Under the pieces are notes generated by a model. The model was not told where the DNA came from. It ran no database searches and saw nothing but the letters and a program-made list of their open reading frames with translations. This document shows, piece by piece, positions 43,458-50,836 of a stretch of 64,000 nucleotides of DNA (position 1 is the stretch's first letter; each line of letters begins with the position of its first letter). Origin of the DNA: Palsa-504 sp963847965 (GTDB lineage Bacteria > Actinomycetota > Actinomycetes > Streptosporangiales > Streptosporangiaceae); NCBI GenBank assembly GCA_963847965.1, contig CAWKCG010000023.1, positions 1-64,000 on the forward strand, given 5' to 3'. Made by a program: the position numbers and the translations under genes.

Positions 43458-43808
43458 ATGACCGAGATCACGGGTATCGACCCTTCGGTGCCGCCGAGCG
43501 GGACCGGGTGCGTCGAGTGCGAGGCCGTAAGCGGCTGGTGGGTCCACCTGCGGCGGTGCGCCCAGTGCGGGCACATCGGCTGCTGCGACACCTCACCGTC
43601 GCAGCACGCGACCGCCCACGCCGCGGCCACCGGTCACCCGTTCATCCGCAGCTTCGAGCCGGGCGAGGACTGGTTCTGGAACTACGAGACCAAGGAAGGC
43701 TACGACGACGGCCCGGAACTCGCGCCGCCGGAGCACCACCCGCTCGACCAGCCCGTCCCCGGACCCGCCGGCCGCGTTCCGCGGGACTGGCGCCTCCACG
43801 TGCACTAG
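43458..43808 (+). CDS. UBP-type zinc finger domain protein
   Basis: 116 residues. Zinc ligands follow the UBP-finger pattern: GCVECEAVSGWWVHLRRCAQ, CGHIGCCD, then HATAHAAATGHP. After it come RSFEPGEDWFWNYE and an acidic, proline-rich tail. In eukaryotes this finger binds the free C-terminus of ubiquitin. In actinomycetes it commonly follows an oxidoreductase and histidine kinase as here, and its partner is unknown. It is the last gene of the three-gene operon, with its start directly after the kinase stop. Confidence 0.9.
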   Translation: MTEITGIDPSVPPSGTGCVECEAVSGWWVHLRRCAQCGHIGCCDTSPSQHATAHAAATGHPFIRSFEPGEDWFWNYETKEGYDDGPELAPPEHHPLDQPVPGPAGRVPRDWRLHVH

Positions 43809-43835
43809 CGTTCGGCCGGGCCGGTCCGGTTCGCT

Positions 43836-43905
43836 GGGGCTCCTGAGCGTTCTGCGCCTCTTGGGCTTTCTGGGCCTCCTGGACTTTCTGGGCTTCTGGG
43901 GCGAC
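43836..43905. repeat. Degenerate 18-base repeat after the operon
   Basis: Units CTGCGCCTCTTGGGCTTT, CTGGGCCTCCTGGACTTT and CTGGGCTTCTGGGG follow one another directly. A related degenerate tract at 41964-42030 encodes the Gly/Ala-rich N-terminus of the kinase in the same operon. Confidence 0.55.
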
Positions 43906-43992
43906 CCTGATGCCGGGCCGGCGCGGAAATCAGGGTGACACTAGGGTCATCCCCGATGCCCTCGCCTGGTCAGGAGCGGCACGCTTTGGATC

Positions 43993-44511
43993 ATGACCAG
44001 GCCAACCCCGTCTAGTCAGCCGTCTAGTCAGCCCCGGACGCATGGTCTTGTCTCGCGCTTCCGCTACAGCTACGGCGAACAGCACAGCGACCAGCACATC
44101 CGGGTCTCCGACGCCGATCGCACCGAGGTGGCCGACTGCCTGGCCGCGCATTTCGGTGAAGGCCGGCTCAACCAGGCCGAATTCGACGAGCGCATCGCGC
44201 AGGCGATGAACGCCAAGACCCGCGGGGACCTGATCGGGCTGTTCGACGACCTGCCGGAGCCGGGACCGCGACCGGCCGGGATGCCCGCGACGCCGGCGCG
44301 CGGAGAGCACAGCCCTTCGCTGCGCCCGGCTGTCAACCCCTTCGTCCTCGTCCTGCTGGTCGTCGTGATCACGGCGGTCGGCACGGCCGGGGAAGCGGTC
44401 TTCGGGCACGTGCCCGGGCTGAAGACGTGGCTGACGGTCGGGGTCATCGTCGCGGTCGTGGTGTACGCGGCCGCGATGCTGAACCGCTCCCGCGCTGCTC
44501 GCGACAAGTGA
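43993..44511 (+). CDS. DUF1707 domain protein with two C-terminal membrane helices
   Basis: 172 residues. DUF1707 occupies about residues 36-88: IRVSDADRTEVADCLAAHFG, EGRLNQAEFDERIAQAMNAK and TRGDLIGLFDDLP. Two membrane helices follow (NPFVLVLLVVVITAVGTAG and WLTVGVIVAVVVYAAAMLN). The family is widespread in actinomycetes as a small membrane-tethered helix-turn-helix-like protein of unknown role. It stands alone between the zinc-finger operon and the NYN gene. Confidence 0.88.
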   Translation: MTRPTPSSQPSSQPRTHGLVSRFRYSYGEQHSDQHIRVSDADRTEVADCLAAHFGEGRLNQAEFDERIAQAMNAKTRGDLIGLFDDLPEPGPRPAGMPATPARGEHSPSLRPAVNPFVLVLLVVVITAVGTAGEAVFGHVPGLKTWLTVGVIVAVVVYAAAMLNRSRAARDK

Positions 44512-44512
44512 C

Positions 44513-44537
44513 GCACGGCCGCGGCCGGGGGCCGTGC
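44513..44537 (+). terminator. Hairpin terminator after the DUF1707 gene
   Basis: GCACGGCC and GGCCGTGC pair around a nine-base G/C-rich loop, immediately after the stop codon at 44511. Confidence 0.55.
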
Positions 44538-44617
44538 ACCGGACCGGACCGGCCTGAGATAACGTTTCATCGCCCGATTGGCTGGCCGAGACGGACCGGG
44601 ATAGACGGTGATGGACG

Positions 44618-45406
44618 GTGGAACCTGACGGAACGGCGCAGGTGGCCGTGTTCGTGGACTTCGAGAACCTGGTCCTCGGCGCGGTCAAGGAACTGCCCGG
44701 CGAGGCGAACCCGGCTCCCTACGAGGCGCTGACCAGGCTCTGCCGGGGATACGGGAACGCCTCGGTGCGCCGCGCCTACGCGGACTGGGCCGATCCGCGC
44801 TTCGGCAGCCACCAGGACGACCTGGCCATGAACGGCGTGGACCTTATCCAGGTCGCGCGGGTCGGCATCCAGAACAAGAACGCCGCCGATATCAGGATGG
44901 CCGTCGACGCCATGGAGACCCTGATCGTCCACCCGGAGGTCAGCGTGTTCATCCTGGTCAGCGGCGACAGCGACTACTCGCCGCTGGTACAGCGGCTGCG
45001 GGAGTTCGGCAAATGGGTGGTGGGCGTCGGGACCGAGGCCAACGCCAGCCGCAAGCTGGTAGCGGTCTGCTCGGAGTACAAGTACTGGGGCACGCTGGTC
45101 GCCGAGGTCGAGCCCGCGGCGCAGCCGGCTGCGGCGTTTGACATCACCGACGCCGAACGCCTGCTGGTCCGGGCCTTCGAGGAGTCCAGCTCCGACACGA
45201 TGACCGCCGGCGGCCTCAAGAGCAAGATGCTCGCGCTCGACCCGTCGTTCGACGAGCACAACTACGGCTGCCGGAGCTTCCGTGCCTTCCTGACCCTGCT
45301 GCCGAAGCGGGTCCACATCGTCGAGTCCAAAGGCCCCGACATCACGGTCACGCTGGTCGAGCCGCCGGCCGCCAGACCCGCTCGGACGCGGACCCGTAAG
45401 TCGTAG
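44618..45406 (+). CDS. NYN domain (PIN-like RNase) protein with OST-HTH/LOTUS domain
   Basis: 262 residues. The NYN domain (about 8-150) has the acidic metal site in AVFVDFENLVLG, the mid segment KNAADIRMAVDAMETL and FILVSGDSDYSPLVQRLREF, all typical of LabA/DUF88-type nucleases. The C-terminal 80 residues (DAERLLVRAFEES to FRAFLTLLPKRVHIV) fit an OST-HTH/LOTUS RNA-binding domain. A role in cutting structured or small RNA is expected from the fold but unproven. GTG 44618 has a weak ribosome site. Confidence 0.88.
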   Translation: MEPDGTAQVAVFVDFENLVLGAVKELPGEANPAPYEALTRLCRGYGNASVRRAYADWADPRFGSHQDDLAMNGVDLIQVARVGIQNKNAADIRMAVDAMETLIVHPEVSVFILVSGDSDYSPLVQRLREFGKWVVGVGTEANASRKLVAVCSEYKYWGTLVAEVEPAAQPAAAFDITDAERLLVRAFEESSSDTMTAGGLKSKMLALDPSFDEHNYGCRSFRAFLTLLPKRVHIVESKGPDITVTLVEPPAARPARTRTRKS

Positions 45407-45414
45407 AACGACCT

Positions 45415-45440
45415 GAGCAGGCACCGGGCCTGTCCTGCTC
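45415..45440 (+). terminator. Possible terminator after the NYN gene
   Basis: Seven-base arms GAGCAGG and CCTGCTC with a 12-base loop, nine bases past the NYN stop. Confidence 0.4.
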
Positions 45441-45469
45441 CCACCTGAGCCGATGAGCTTGTCCGCCGG

Positions 45470-45698
45470 GATGACGCATCCGTGCGCGTTTCCGCGGAAA
45501 CGCGTGTATTCGATCAATCACGGAAAGTGACGTCTCGTACGAGGCCGCTTATGAGCCACTTTGGCTTACTAGACTATATCCGAGATTAGTCGACTAGTTA
45601 CATAAGGTAAGCAATTCGTTCTTTCTGCGCCACTCTCGGCCGCGAGATGTTACGTAAGATCATGCTTTGATCACAGTAAGTCTCAGCATCGGAGTGCC
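45470..45698 (+). promoter_or_regulatory. Leader P1 of the first RelA-like gene pair
   Basis: An AT-rich leader in three blocks. It opens with the 20-bp perfect palindrome CGCGTTTCCGCGGAAACGCG (45485-45504). A 35-base block follows at 45569-45603 (CTAGACTATATCCGAGATTA, then GTCGACTAGTTACAT), identical to leader P2 except for one base and containing the palindrome TAGTCGACTA. The 3' part (45606-45698: AATTCGTTCTTTCTGCGCC, TTTGATCACAGTAAGTC, GGAGTGCC) matches leader P3. The conserved blocks probably hold the promoter and operator. Confidence 0.6.
45487..45502. repeat. Palindrome CGTTTCCGCGGAAACG, copy 1
   Basis: Perfect 16-bp palindrome in leader P1; flanking bases extend it to 20 bp. Confidence 0.8.
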
Positions 45699-46619
45699 GT
45701 GAGGTCTTTGGACCTTCCGGACCAGCCGGACCCGCCGGACGGACCTCGGCGAGTGGAGCGTGCCGACGCTGCGGGTGCGGACCGGCCGACGCCCAGGCCT
45801 CGCGAGTTGCTCGACCCGGATGAGCGCGGCCGCGTTTACGAGGCGATGCAGGCGGGCGTTTCCGCGGAAACGCCGGGCGAGGCATCGCGTGGCCAACGGC
45901 CCGAAGGGAGCGATCGGCGAAGCTATCAGGACGAGGTACCGCGGTTCCAGAAGATTTGGGCCGATCATGAGAAAGACTGGCCAGCCAAGGAGCGGGCGGC
46001 ACCGGACAGTTCGGCCGATCCACCCGGATTTGCCGACGCGGTGATCGGGGTACGCAAGGCCGAACCGCGGGCAGCCGCGGACGCGCAGGCGATTGAACTG
46101 GAGAATAAGGACAAGTTCGGCGGCTGGCTGGAGGGCTTCAAGCACCGGCTCAAGGGCGAGGACCGCCTCAAGGAGAAGATCGCCGACAAGCTGCAGGTCG
46201 AGCCGAAGATGACCGCGGCCGGAGTTCTCCGCGAGATCGGAGACGCGATCCGCTTTACGTTCTGCTTCCAACCGGACAACTACACCAGGGGCTGCTACGA
46301 CATAAAGGAGCGGTACGAAAGCCGCAACTGCGAGATGTACTACTCGAAGAACTGGTGGACCAATCCCGAGTACAAGGGAATCAACACTCGCTGGGTGACC
46401 CCAGAGGGGCAGCGATTCGAGGTGCAATTTCACACGCCGGAAAGCTTCCACGCAAAGCACTACGTGACCCACGCCGCCTACGAGCGGCTCCGCGATCCGG
46501 CGGCGACGAGTGACGAGGAACGTGCCGAGCTTAAGGAGTTCCAGCGTGAGGTGTCCTCCTGGATCCGGGTGCCGGAGGGCGCCATAGACATCCCCGACTA
46601 CCGGAAGGAAGGCTTTTAG
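45699..46619 (+). CDS. RelA/SpoT-like nucleotidyltransferase-fold protein (copy 1 of a paired system)
   Basis: 306 residues. Residues 1-140 are acidic, low-complexity and probably disordered. From about 150 a compact domain lines up with the synthetase domain of this window's own Rel. GDAIRFTF (Asp 182) parallels YDLMGIRV, NPEYKGINTRWVTPEG (222-237) parallels MPKFNMYQSLHTTVIGPDG, and FEVQFHTPESF (Glu 241) parallels VELQIRTWHM, followed by a His-x-x-Tyr helix (VTHAAYERL). The metal-binding Asp and Glu are both kept; the RxKD loop and HD hydrolase are absent. A nucleotide-modifying, toxSAS-like role is inferred, not shown. GTG start after CGGAG. The stop is followed directly by the partner start. 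Confidence 0.6.
   Translation: MRSLDLPDQPDPPDGPRRVERADAAGADRPTPRPRELLDPDERGRVYEAMQAGVSAETPGEASRGQRPEGSDRRSYQDEVPRFQKIWADHEKDWPAKERAAPDSSADPPGFADAVIGVRKAEPRAAADAQAIELENKDKFGGWLEGFKHRLKGEDRLKEKIADKLQVEPKMTAAGVLREIGDAIRFTFCFQPDNYTRGCYDIKERYESRNCEMYYSKNWWTNPEYKGINTRWVTPEGQRFEVQFHTPESFHAKHYVTHAAYERLRDPAATSDEERAELKEFQREVSSWIRVPEGAIDIPDYRKEGF
45857..45872. repeat. Palindrome CGTTTCCGCGGAAACG, copy 2
   Basis: Perfect palindrome inside the first RelA-like gene, encoding VSAET at residues 54-58; flanks extend it to GGCG...CGCC. Confidence 0.8.
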
Positions 46620-46895
46620 GTGCCAGACAAGATCACCTTTTACGCGATCACTGGCGGTAGCAATACCCTCAGCAATCCTCGTGGCCTCGTGCGTCGGCTG
46701 GAGTTCGACGGGGACGGGTTCACCGACGAAGGCCTACGCGCCGACTTCAGCTGGAAGTTCACTCCGGTGATCGCGGAATGGGAGCACGGCGACTTCGATG
46801 ATGAGCTGGTCGAGGTCAGCCACGAGCGGGCGAGTGAGATCATCGAGTACTTCCGGCGGGATTGGGCTGAGCTGCAGCGACCGACCGGCGGGTGA
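46620..46895 (+). CDS. Small partner of the RelA-like protein (copy 1), possible antitoxin or cofactor
   Basis: 91 residues, paralogous to the protein at 55862-56134. Shared features are the start ITFYAI, then GLVRRLE, LRADFSWKFTPVI, EWEHGDFDDELVEVSHERAS and a last helix EIIEYFR. It is soluble and acidic, with no recognised family. Its GTG is the very next codon after the TAG of the RelA-like gene, so the two are translated together. Fixed pairing in both copies suggests a complex; antitoxin function is a hypothesis only. Its 3' end abuts the broken SGNH gene. Confidence 0.6.
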   Translation: MPDKITFYAITGGSNTLSNPRGLVRRLEFDGDGFTDEGLRADFSWKFTPVIAEWEHGDFDDELVEVSHERASEIIEYFRRDWAELQRPTGG

Positions 46896-47857
46896 GCTCC
46901 CACCCGATGTCGTTGATGCCCTCGAGCAGGATGACATACCGCGCCCCGGACACGGCGACCGCGTCGCTGAGGAAGCGTGCCTCCGCCTTCACGCCGAAGA
47001 GGACCGAGTTGGCCAGGATCCGGTTAACCGCTGATGCCCTCGTCGACGACGGGGTGAACCTGCCCGGCCGGACCGGCCAGAAACCGTCTCGCGAGGTCGT
47101 TAGGCCACCGGTCGTTGGCGTCAACCGAGGACCGGTAGCCGTCGGTGATGGAATCCCCGAACGCGATGATCGTGCCTCCCGCCGCGGCGCCGACCCGGAC
47201 GTCGACCTCGTTGAGGAAGTACCAGTGCTGGGTGGTGATCGTGAAGGCGGCGGCCGATCCGCTGTCGGCGTAGTCACCGGGGGCGACATAGCTGACCTGC
47301 TGGGCGTCGCTGTGATAGGTGGCCGGTCCCGTTGGCGCGCTGGCGTACAGGCTGGCCGCCAGGTCGGTCTGCGCCGGGACGGTCATCGCCACCGGGTCAC
47401 TGACGACGGAGGCGCCGGGCGCGATGGTGACCGACGTGCTCCCACCGAAAGTGACACGGTGATTGGTGCCGAAGACGATGAGCGCGCCGCCCGCCGAGAC
47501 GCCGACGTCCACTTGGCCGAAGGTGACCGGCCGCTAGCCGAACTGATTGGACAGTCTGATCCGTGCCGCTTGCCCTCCGGCGCTGGTCCAGACGATGTCC
47601 CTGACCGTCTGGTCGTCGAACCCGGCCGAGGAGAAGTCATCCGGAGCCGCCAACTTTGGCGGCGTGGCGGCCATCGGGCTCGCGGTCCAGGTGGCGACCC
47701 ACTTGCAGGCCGCGCCGTGAGTTTCGCAGCCGGCCGCAGCGCCAACGGAGGGAAAGACGAGGGCGCCGGCCAGGGCTGCGGCGCAAACGGCGCCAACCGC
47801 CAGGCGGAGGGGACGCCTGACGCGCATTCTCTCCCTTTCGTCTGGGTGGCGGGTCAC
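46896..47857 (-). pseudogene. SGNH/GDSL hydrolase, truncated and disrupted
   Basis: The gene starts at about 47857 with a signal peptide (RLAVGAVCAAALAGALVFPS) and the secreted hydrolase N-terminus KWVATWTASPMAA. After RLSNQFG an in-frame TAG (47534-47536) interrupts it. The same frame resumes with VDVGVSAGGALIVFGTNHRV and reaches the catalytic GDSI motif in IIAFGDSITDGY. An extra T near 47026 shifts the frame before NRILANSVLFG. The sequence stops matching after VILLEGINDIGWE at about 46896, exactly where the RelA-like pair ends, so the last half with the Asp-His of the triad is gone. Three lesions make this a true pseudogene. Confidence 0.82.
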
Positions 47858-47885
47858 CTTGGCGGGGGGACGATCCGGGCGGAGA

Positions 47886-48455
47886 TCAGCCGACCGTGAC
47901 GAGGGCGGATGGGACGATGGTCACCGGGAACGGCACCGCAGCGCGGTACTCCTCCTCGTCGACGACGTGGGCGGTCTGCTCGTAGGCGCCAGAGCGCAGC
48001 TCGAAGACGATTAGCGCGGGACGGCTCGGGTCCGGCTCGACGATCCAGTACGCGGGGACGCCGAAGCCCTGGTAGACGTCCTTCTTCCGGTTCCTGTCAT
48101 AGAGCCGGGTGCGGGGCGAGGCGACCTCCACGACCAGCTCCGGCGGCGTCTCCTGGAAAATGGTCTCAAAGGAATCGGCGCGCACCACGGCTACGTCGGG
48201 TACCCGGTGCTGGAACTTGCTGATGTTGACGCCGACGCCGGGAAGCACAACCATCTCGGCCGGGCATGCCGCGCTCAGGATGACGGTGAGACGCGCCACC
48301 GCGAACTGGTGCAGGGTGGACGGCGCCGGGGACACGATCAGGACCCCGTCATCCAGCTCGTAGCGGAACTCGTCGTCGGGCGTGTTCTCCATGTCCTCGA
48401 CGGTCAGCATCCGGTCCTGTCCAGACCAGAGGTCCGGTACGGTCATGACACCCAT
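47886..48455 (-). CDS. Uma2-family (DUF820) endonuclease-like protein
   Basis: 189 residues of the Uma2/DUF820 family, PD-(D/E)XK-fold putative nucleases that are abundant in cyanobacteria and actinomycetes. Core: FRYELDDGVLIVSPAPSTLH, then VPDVAVVRAD with the acidic site, ELVVEVASPRTRLYDRNRKK with the E-V-x-S and lysine, and GVPAYWIVEPD. ATG 48455 follows AGGAGGAGGG. The biological role of the family is not settled. It is divergent from the GNAT gene. Confidence 0.88.
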   Translation of the reverse strand: MGVMTVPDLWSGQDRMLTVEDMENTPDDEFRYELDDGVLIVSPAPSTLHQFAVARLTVILSAACPAEMVVLPGVGVNISKFQHRVPDVAVVRADSFETIFQETPPELVVEVASPRTRLYDRNRKKDVYQGFGVPAYWIVEPDPSRPALIVFELRSGAYEQTAHVVDEEEYRAAVPFPVTIVPSALVTVG

Positions 48456-48568
48456 GGTGCCCTCCTCCTGTCATGTTCGCCACCATGTCAGGTGGTGCCG
48501 ACATTCTTACCGTCGTCCGCGACCGGCGAGGTGGTCCTGCTCAATCGGCGTGCTGCTACGTTGCTTTC

Positions 48569-48979
48569 GTGGCAGTGGTCTACGAATGGAGAGGGCCGTT
48601 CACTAATCAGGAAGTGAATGCCCTACACGCTGCGGCCTTCGGCACCAGGGTGTTCGATGAATCCGAATGGAACTGGGTTGAGCTGGTCCATCGGCATAGC
48701 CTCGGCTGGGTCGTGGCTCGCGAGAGCTCGGAGCTCCTGGGCTTCGTCAACGTGTTGTGGGATGGTCTGGTTCACGCCTGGTTGCAAGACACCATGGTCG
48801 TTGCGAGGGCGCGGGGCAGGGGCGTTGGCACTGAACTCGTTGCCCGCGCTCGAGATGGCGCGAAGGCAGCGGGTTGTGAGTATTTGCATGTTGACTTCGA
48901 GGACCAGCTACGTCCGTTTTATTTCGACGCCTGCGGTTTTATACCCACGAACGCAGGACTAATTTCGCTGACCGACTGA
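48569..48979 (+). CDS. GNAT family N-acetyltransferase
   Basis: 136 residues. The acetyl-CoA-binding motif A is clear in MVVARARGRGVGTELVARAR, preceded by LGFVNVLWDGLVHAWLQDT and followed by YLHVDFEDQLRPFYFDACGF. The substrate is unknown. GTG 48569 fits the usual N-terminus (VYEWRGPFTNQEVNALHAAA); an in-frame ATG at 48473 would add 32 unconvincing residues. The ribosome site is weak, and base composition is a little lower in GC than its neighbours. Confidence 0.8.
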   Translation: MAVVYEWRGPFTNQEVNALHAAAFGTRVFDESEWNWVELVHRHSLGWVVARESSELLGFVNVLWDGLVHAWLQDTMVVARARGRGVGTELVARARDGAKAAGCEYLHVDFEDQLRPFYFDACGFIPTNAGLISLTD

Positions 48980-48993
48980 GAGGCGGCCGCGCT

Positions 48994-49654
48994 GTGTCGT
49001 CAGGAATGATCGCGGCGTGCTTCTCCCCCGAACGGCTGGCGGCTCGTCTCCCCGACCCCGGTTCCCGGCGGCCGTACCCGGCGGCGCAGGACCGCGCGGC
49101 TTGGGACGCGGTGCACCCGGCGACCCACGAGCACCTGCTTGGTCAGGCAGCCCGCATGCTGGCGGCTCCCTGGCCGGTGCTTACCGCGTCCGGATACGCG
49201 AGGTTCTTTTCAGACGGCGATCGTAAGGCCTACGAGAGACCCTACTTCGCGCGCCGTGGCCGGCTGGGCGCCGCCGTGGTGACAGCAGCGCCCGCCGGCC
49301 CGTCTGCGATGAGGGGATCACCTACTGGTGGCGCGCGGGCGCCAGCCTGTTCGAGTGCCTGGAGACGACGCCTGGGATCTCAATCATTCTCCCGAACGAA
49401 CGGTGGTGCACCTGATCGCGGCCCGTGAACCGCGTCCGGTGGCGGCCGGGCGCCTGGTCATTGCCTCGGCCAACCAGGGCAGGGACCTCGCCATCGACTA
49501 TGCGCACGCGGACTTCGACGCCCGGATCGAGGAACGCCGCATCGACCATCCGCAGCTGACCGCCACCTGGGGCCCGTGCGTCTACCGGATCGCTCTCGCA
49601 GCTCGGGACCCCGCCGCCCAAGGCGTGGTGCAGGTGGAGGTCAGCGTGGCCTAG
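48994..49654 (+). pseudogene. Decayed gene fragments (N-terminus resembling heparinase II/III proteins)
   Basis: An open frame from 48994 begins FSPERLAARLPDPGSRRPYP, AAQDRAAWDAV and continues to RFFSDGDRKAYERPYFARR. This reads like the N-terminus of actinobacterial heparinase II/III-family proteins, then degenerates after about 49290. A second frame, 49328-49654, carries a beta-rich tail (RTVVHLIAAREPRPVAAGRL, DYAHADFDARIEERRIDHP, TATWGPCVYRIAL) like the C-terminal domain of a polysaccharide-acting enzyme. Most likely these are the two ends of one gene that lost its centre. The family call is tentative. Confidence 0.45.
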
Positions 49655-49674
49655 CGGCTCTCCTACCCGGTGAG

Positions 49675-49856
49675 CTGATCGGCCGGGATGGCACTGGCCG
49701 CGCGCGTTTCCGCGGGAACGCGTGTAGGCGATCAGTTACGGAAAGTGAACAGCGGCCCTCGGGTCGGATTGCTAGACTATATCCGAGAATAGTCGACTAG
49801 TTACATTAGATACGCAAGTCGTTCGTATCGCTCTCGGCTGCGGGAGGTACCTTCAG
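49675..49856 (+). promoter_or_regulatory. Leader P2, homologous to P1
   Basis: It runs parallel to P1: GCGCGTTTCCGCGGGAACGC (one mismatch in the palindrome), GGCGATCAGTTACGGAAAGTGA, and the 35-base block at 49772-49806 with one difference from P1. The 3' part differs, ending with GGGAGG before GTG 49857. It precedes an unrelated zinc-ribbon gene. Confidence 0.6.
49705..49720. repeat. Palindrome CGTTTCCGCGGAAACG, copy 3 (one mismatch)
   Basis: CGTTTCCGCGGGAACG in leader P2, one base from the perfect palindrome. Confidence 0.7.
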
Positions 49857-50285
49857 GTGACAGAGCCGACGAGATTCGGGCAGCGGGCTGGCGACGGCGC
49901 GGCCAGCTTCCGGTGCGCAACATGCGGCGAGGTGGCCGCCATCGTCAGGGCCGTACCGGCAGATGTCCCGGCGGACATGGGGCCACCGCTAGGACGGCAG
50001 TCGCACCAGCGGGACGGGATCATCGTCGATTACTTCCTCGGCACGGCGTGGAAACGCGCCGAGCCCGGCACCTACACCGCCGTGCGCGCGATCCTCGACA
50101 GCGCACAGCCGGACCCGGCCGAACTGCGGCGGATCGACTGGGAGCTGGCTCCCTTCTACTGCCCCGAATGCGAACAGGCCTACTGCCGCGCCGACTGGCA
50201 TACCTACGTCGTGTTCGATGAGGGGTTCTATGACTGCACCATTGGCACCTGCCCCGCCGGGCACCGGCACACGGTCGATGACTGA
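49857..50285 (+). CDS. Hypothetical zinc-ribbon protein
   Basis: 142 residues, no known family. Cysteine pairs suggest zinc ribbons: FRCATCGEVAAI near the start, FYCPECEQAYC at about 104-114, and GFYDCTIGTCPAGH near the end. Between them is a helical, acidic part (LDSAQPDPAELRRIDWELAP). GTG 49857 has GGGAGG nine bases upstream. Its leader is shared with the RelA-like pair, which puts it in the same putative regulon. The 260 bases downstream hold no convincing gene. Confidence 0.55.
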   Translation: MTEPTRFGQRAGDGAASFRCATCGEVAAIVRAVPADVPADMGPPLGRQSHQRDGIIVDYFLGTAWKRAEPGTYTAVRAILDSAQPDPAELRRIDWELAPFYCPECEQAYCRADWHTYVVFDEGFYDCTIGTCPAGHRHTVDD

Positions 50286-50533
50286 CCTCCCGCCCGATTA
50301 TGCCGGGGGGCAGGCTGCAGTGACCGGGGCGGGATCCGGGCGCTGCCAGCAGAACGCGTAGCCTTAGGCCTCGTCGACCACCACCTGCAGGCCCAGCACC
50401 CCGACGTAGTCCTGCCGTCCGCCCGATACGCAGGGACGGCGGCGGTACCGGCGTTCGGCAACGTTCTCACCGGCCGTGTCGGTGCCAGTCTTGCCGACGG
50501 CAGCGAGCACTTCTGGTAGCCAGGAAAATAGCC

Positions 50534-50539
50534 TATACT
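50534..50539 (+). promoter_or_regulatory. -10 element of the toxin-antitoxin operon, leaderless start
   Basis: TATACT ends six bases before ATG 50546, with no ribosome site, so the mRNA probably begins at the start codon. Confidence 0.55.
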
Positions 50540-50545
50540 CTGGCC

Positions 50546-50836
50546 ATGGAAGTGCTCTCGCTGGCCGAGGCCAAGGACAAGCTGTCGGCCGTCGTGAATG
50601 ACGTCACCTCGACGCACCAGCACTACACCATCACGCGGAACGGGAAGCCCGTGGCGGTCGTGCTGCCCATCGACGATCTCGAGGCACTGGAGGAGACCAT
50701 CTTCTGGCTCGCGCGCGAGATGGCCAGGCTGCGGTCGGGAGAGCCCGCGGCGGACGCCGCGGAGGGCGGCGACGTCAGCGGCGAGGAGATGGCCGAGCTG
50801 ATGAGCCGACGGCGCCGGGAGACCGGCGCAGCGTGA
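50546..50836 (+). CDS. Type II antitoxin, Phd/YefM family
   Basis: 96 residues. The N-terminal half is a typical Phd/YefM DNA-binding fold: EVLSLAEAKDKLSAVVNDVT, YTITRNGKPVAVVLPIDDLE, ALEETIFWL. The C-terminal half is acidic and flexible, as expected for the part that wraps around the toxin. The protein should repress its own promoter. Its stop overlaps the toxin start as GTGA. Confidence 0.88.
   Translation: MEVLSLAEAKDKLSAVVNDVTSTHQHYTITRNGKPVAVVLPIDDLEALEETIFWLAREMARLRSGEPAADAAEGGDVSGEEMAELMSRRRRETGAA

Noticed and set aside
50286..50545. Open frame LVDHHLQAQHPDVVLPSARY on the plus strand before the antitoxin gene
   Set aside because: It has no start codon with a ribosome site and matches no family I know; it could be a gene remnant but cannot be supported.
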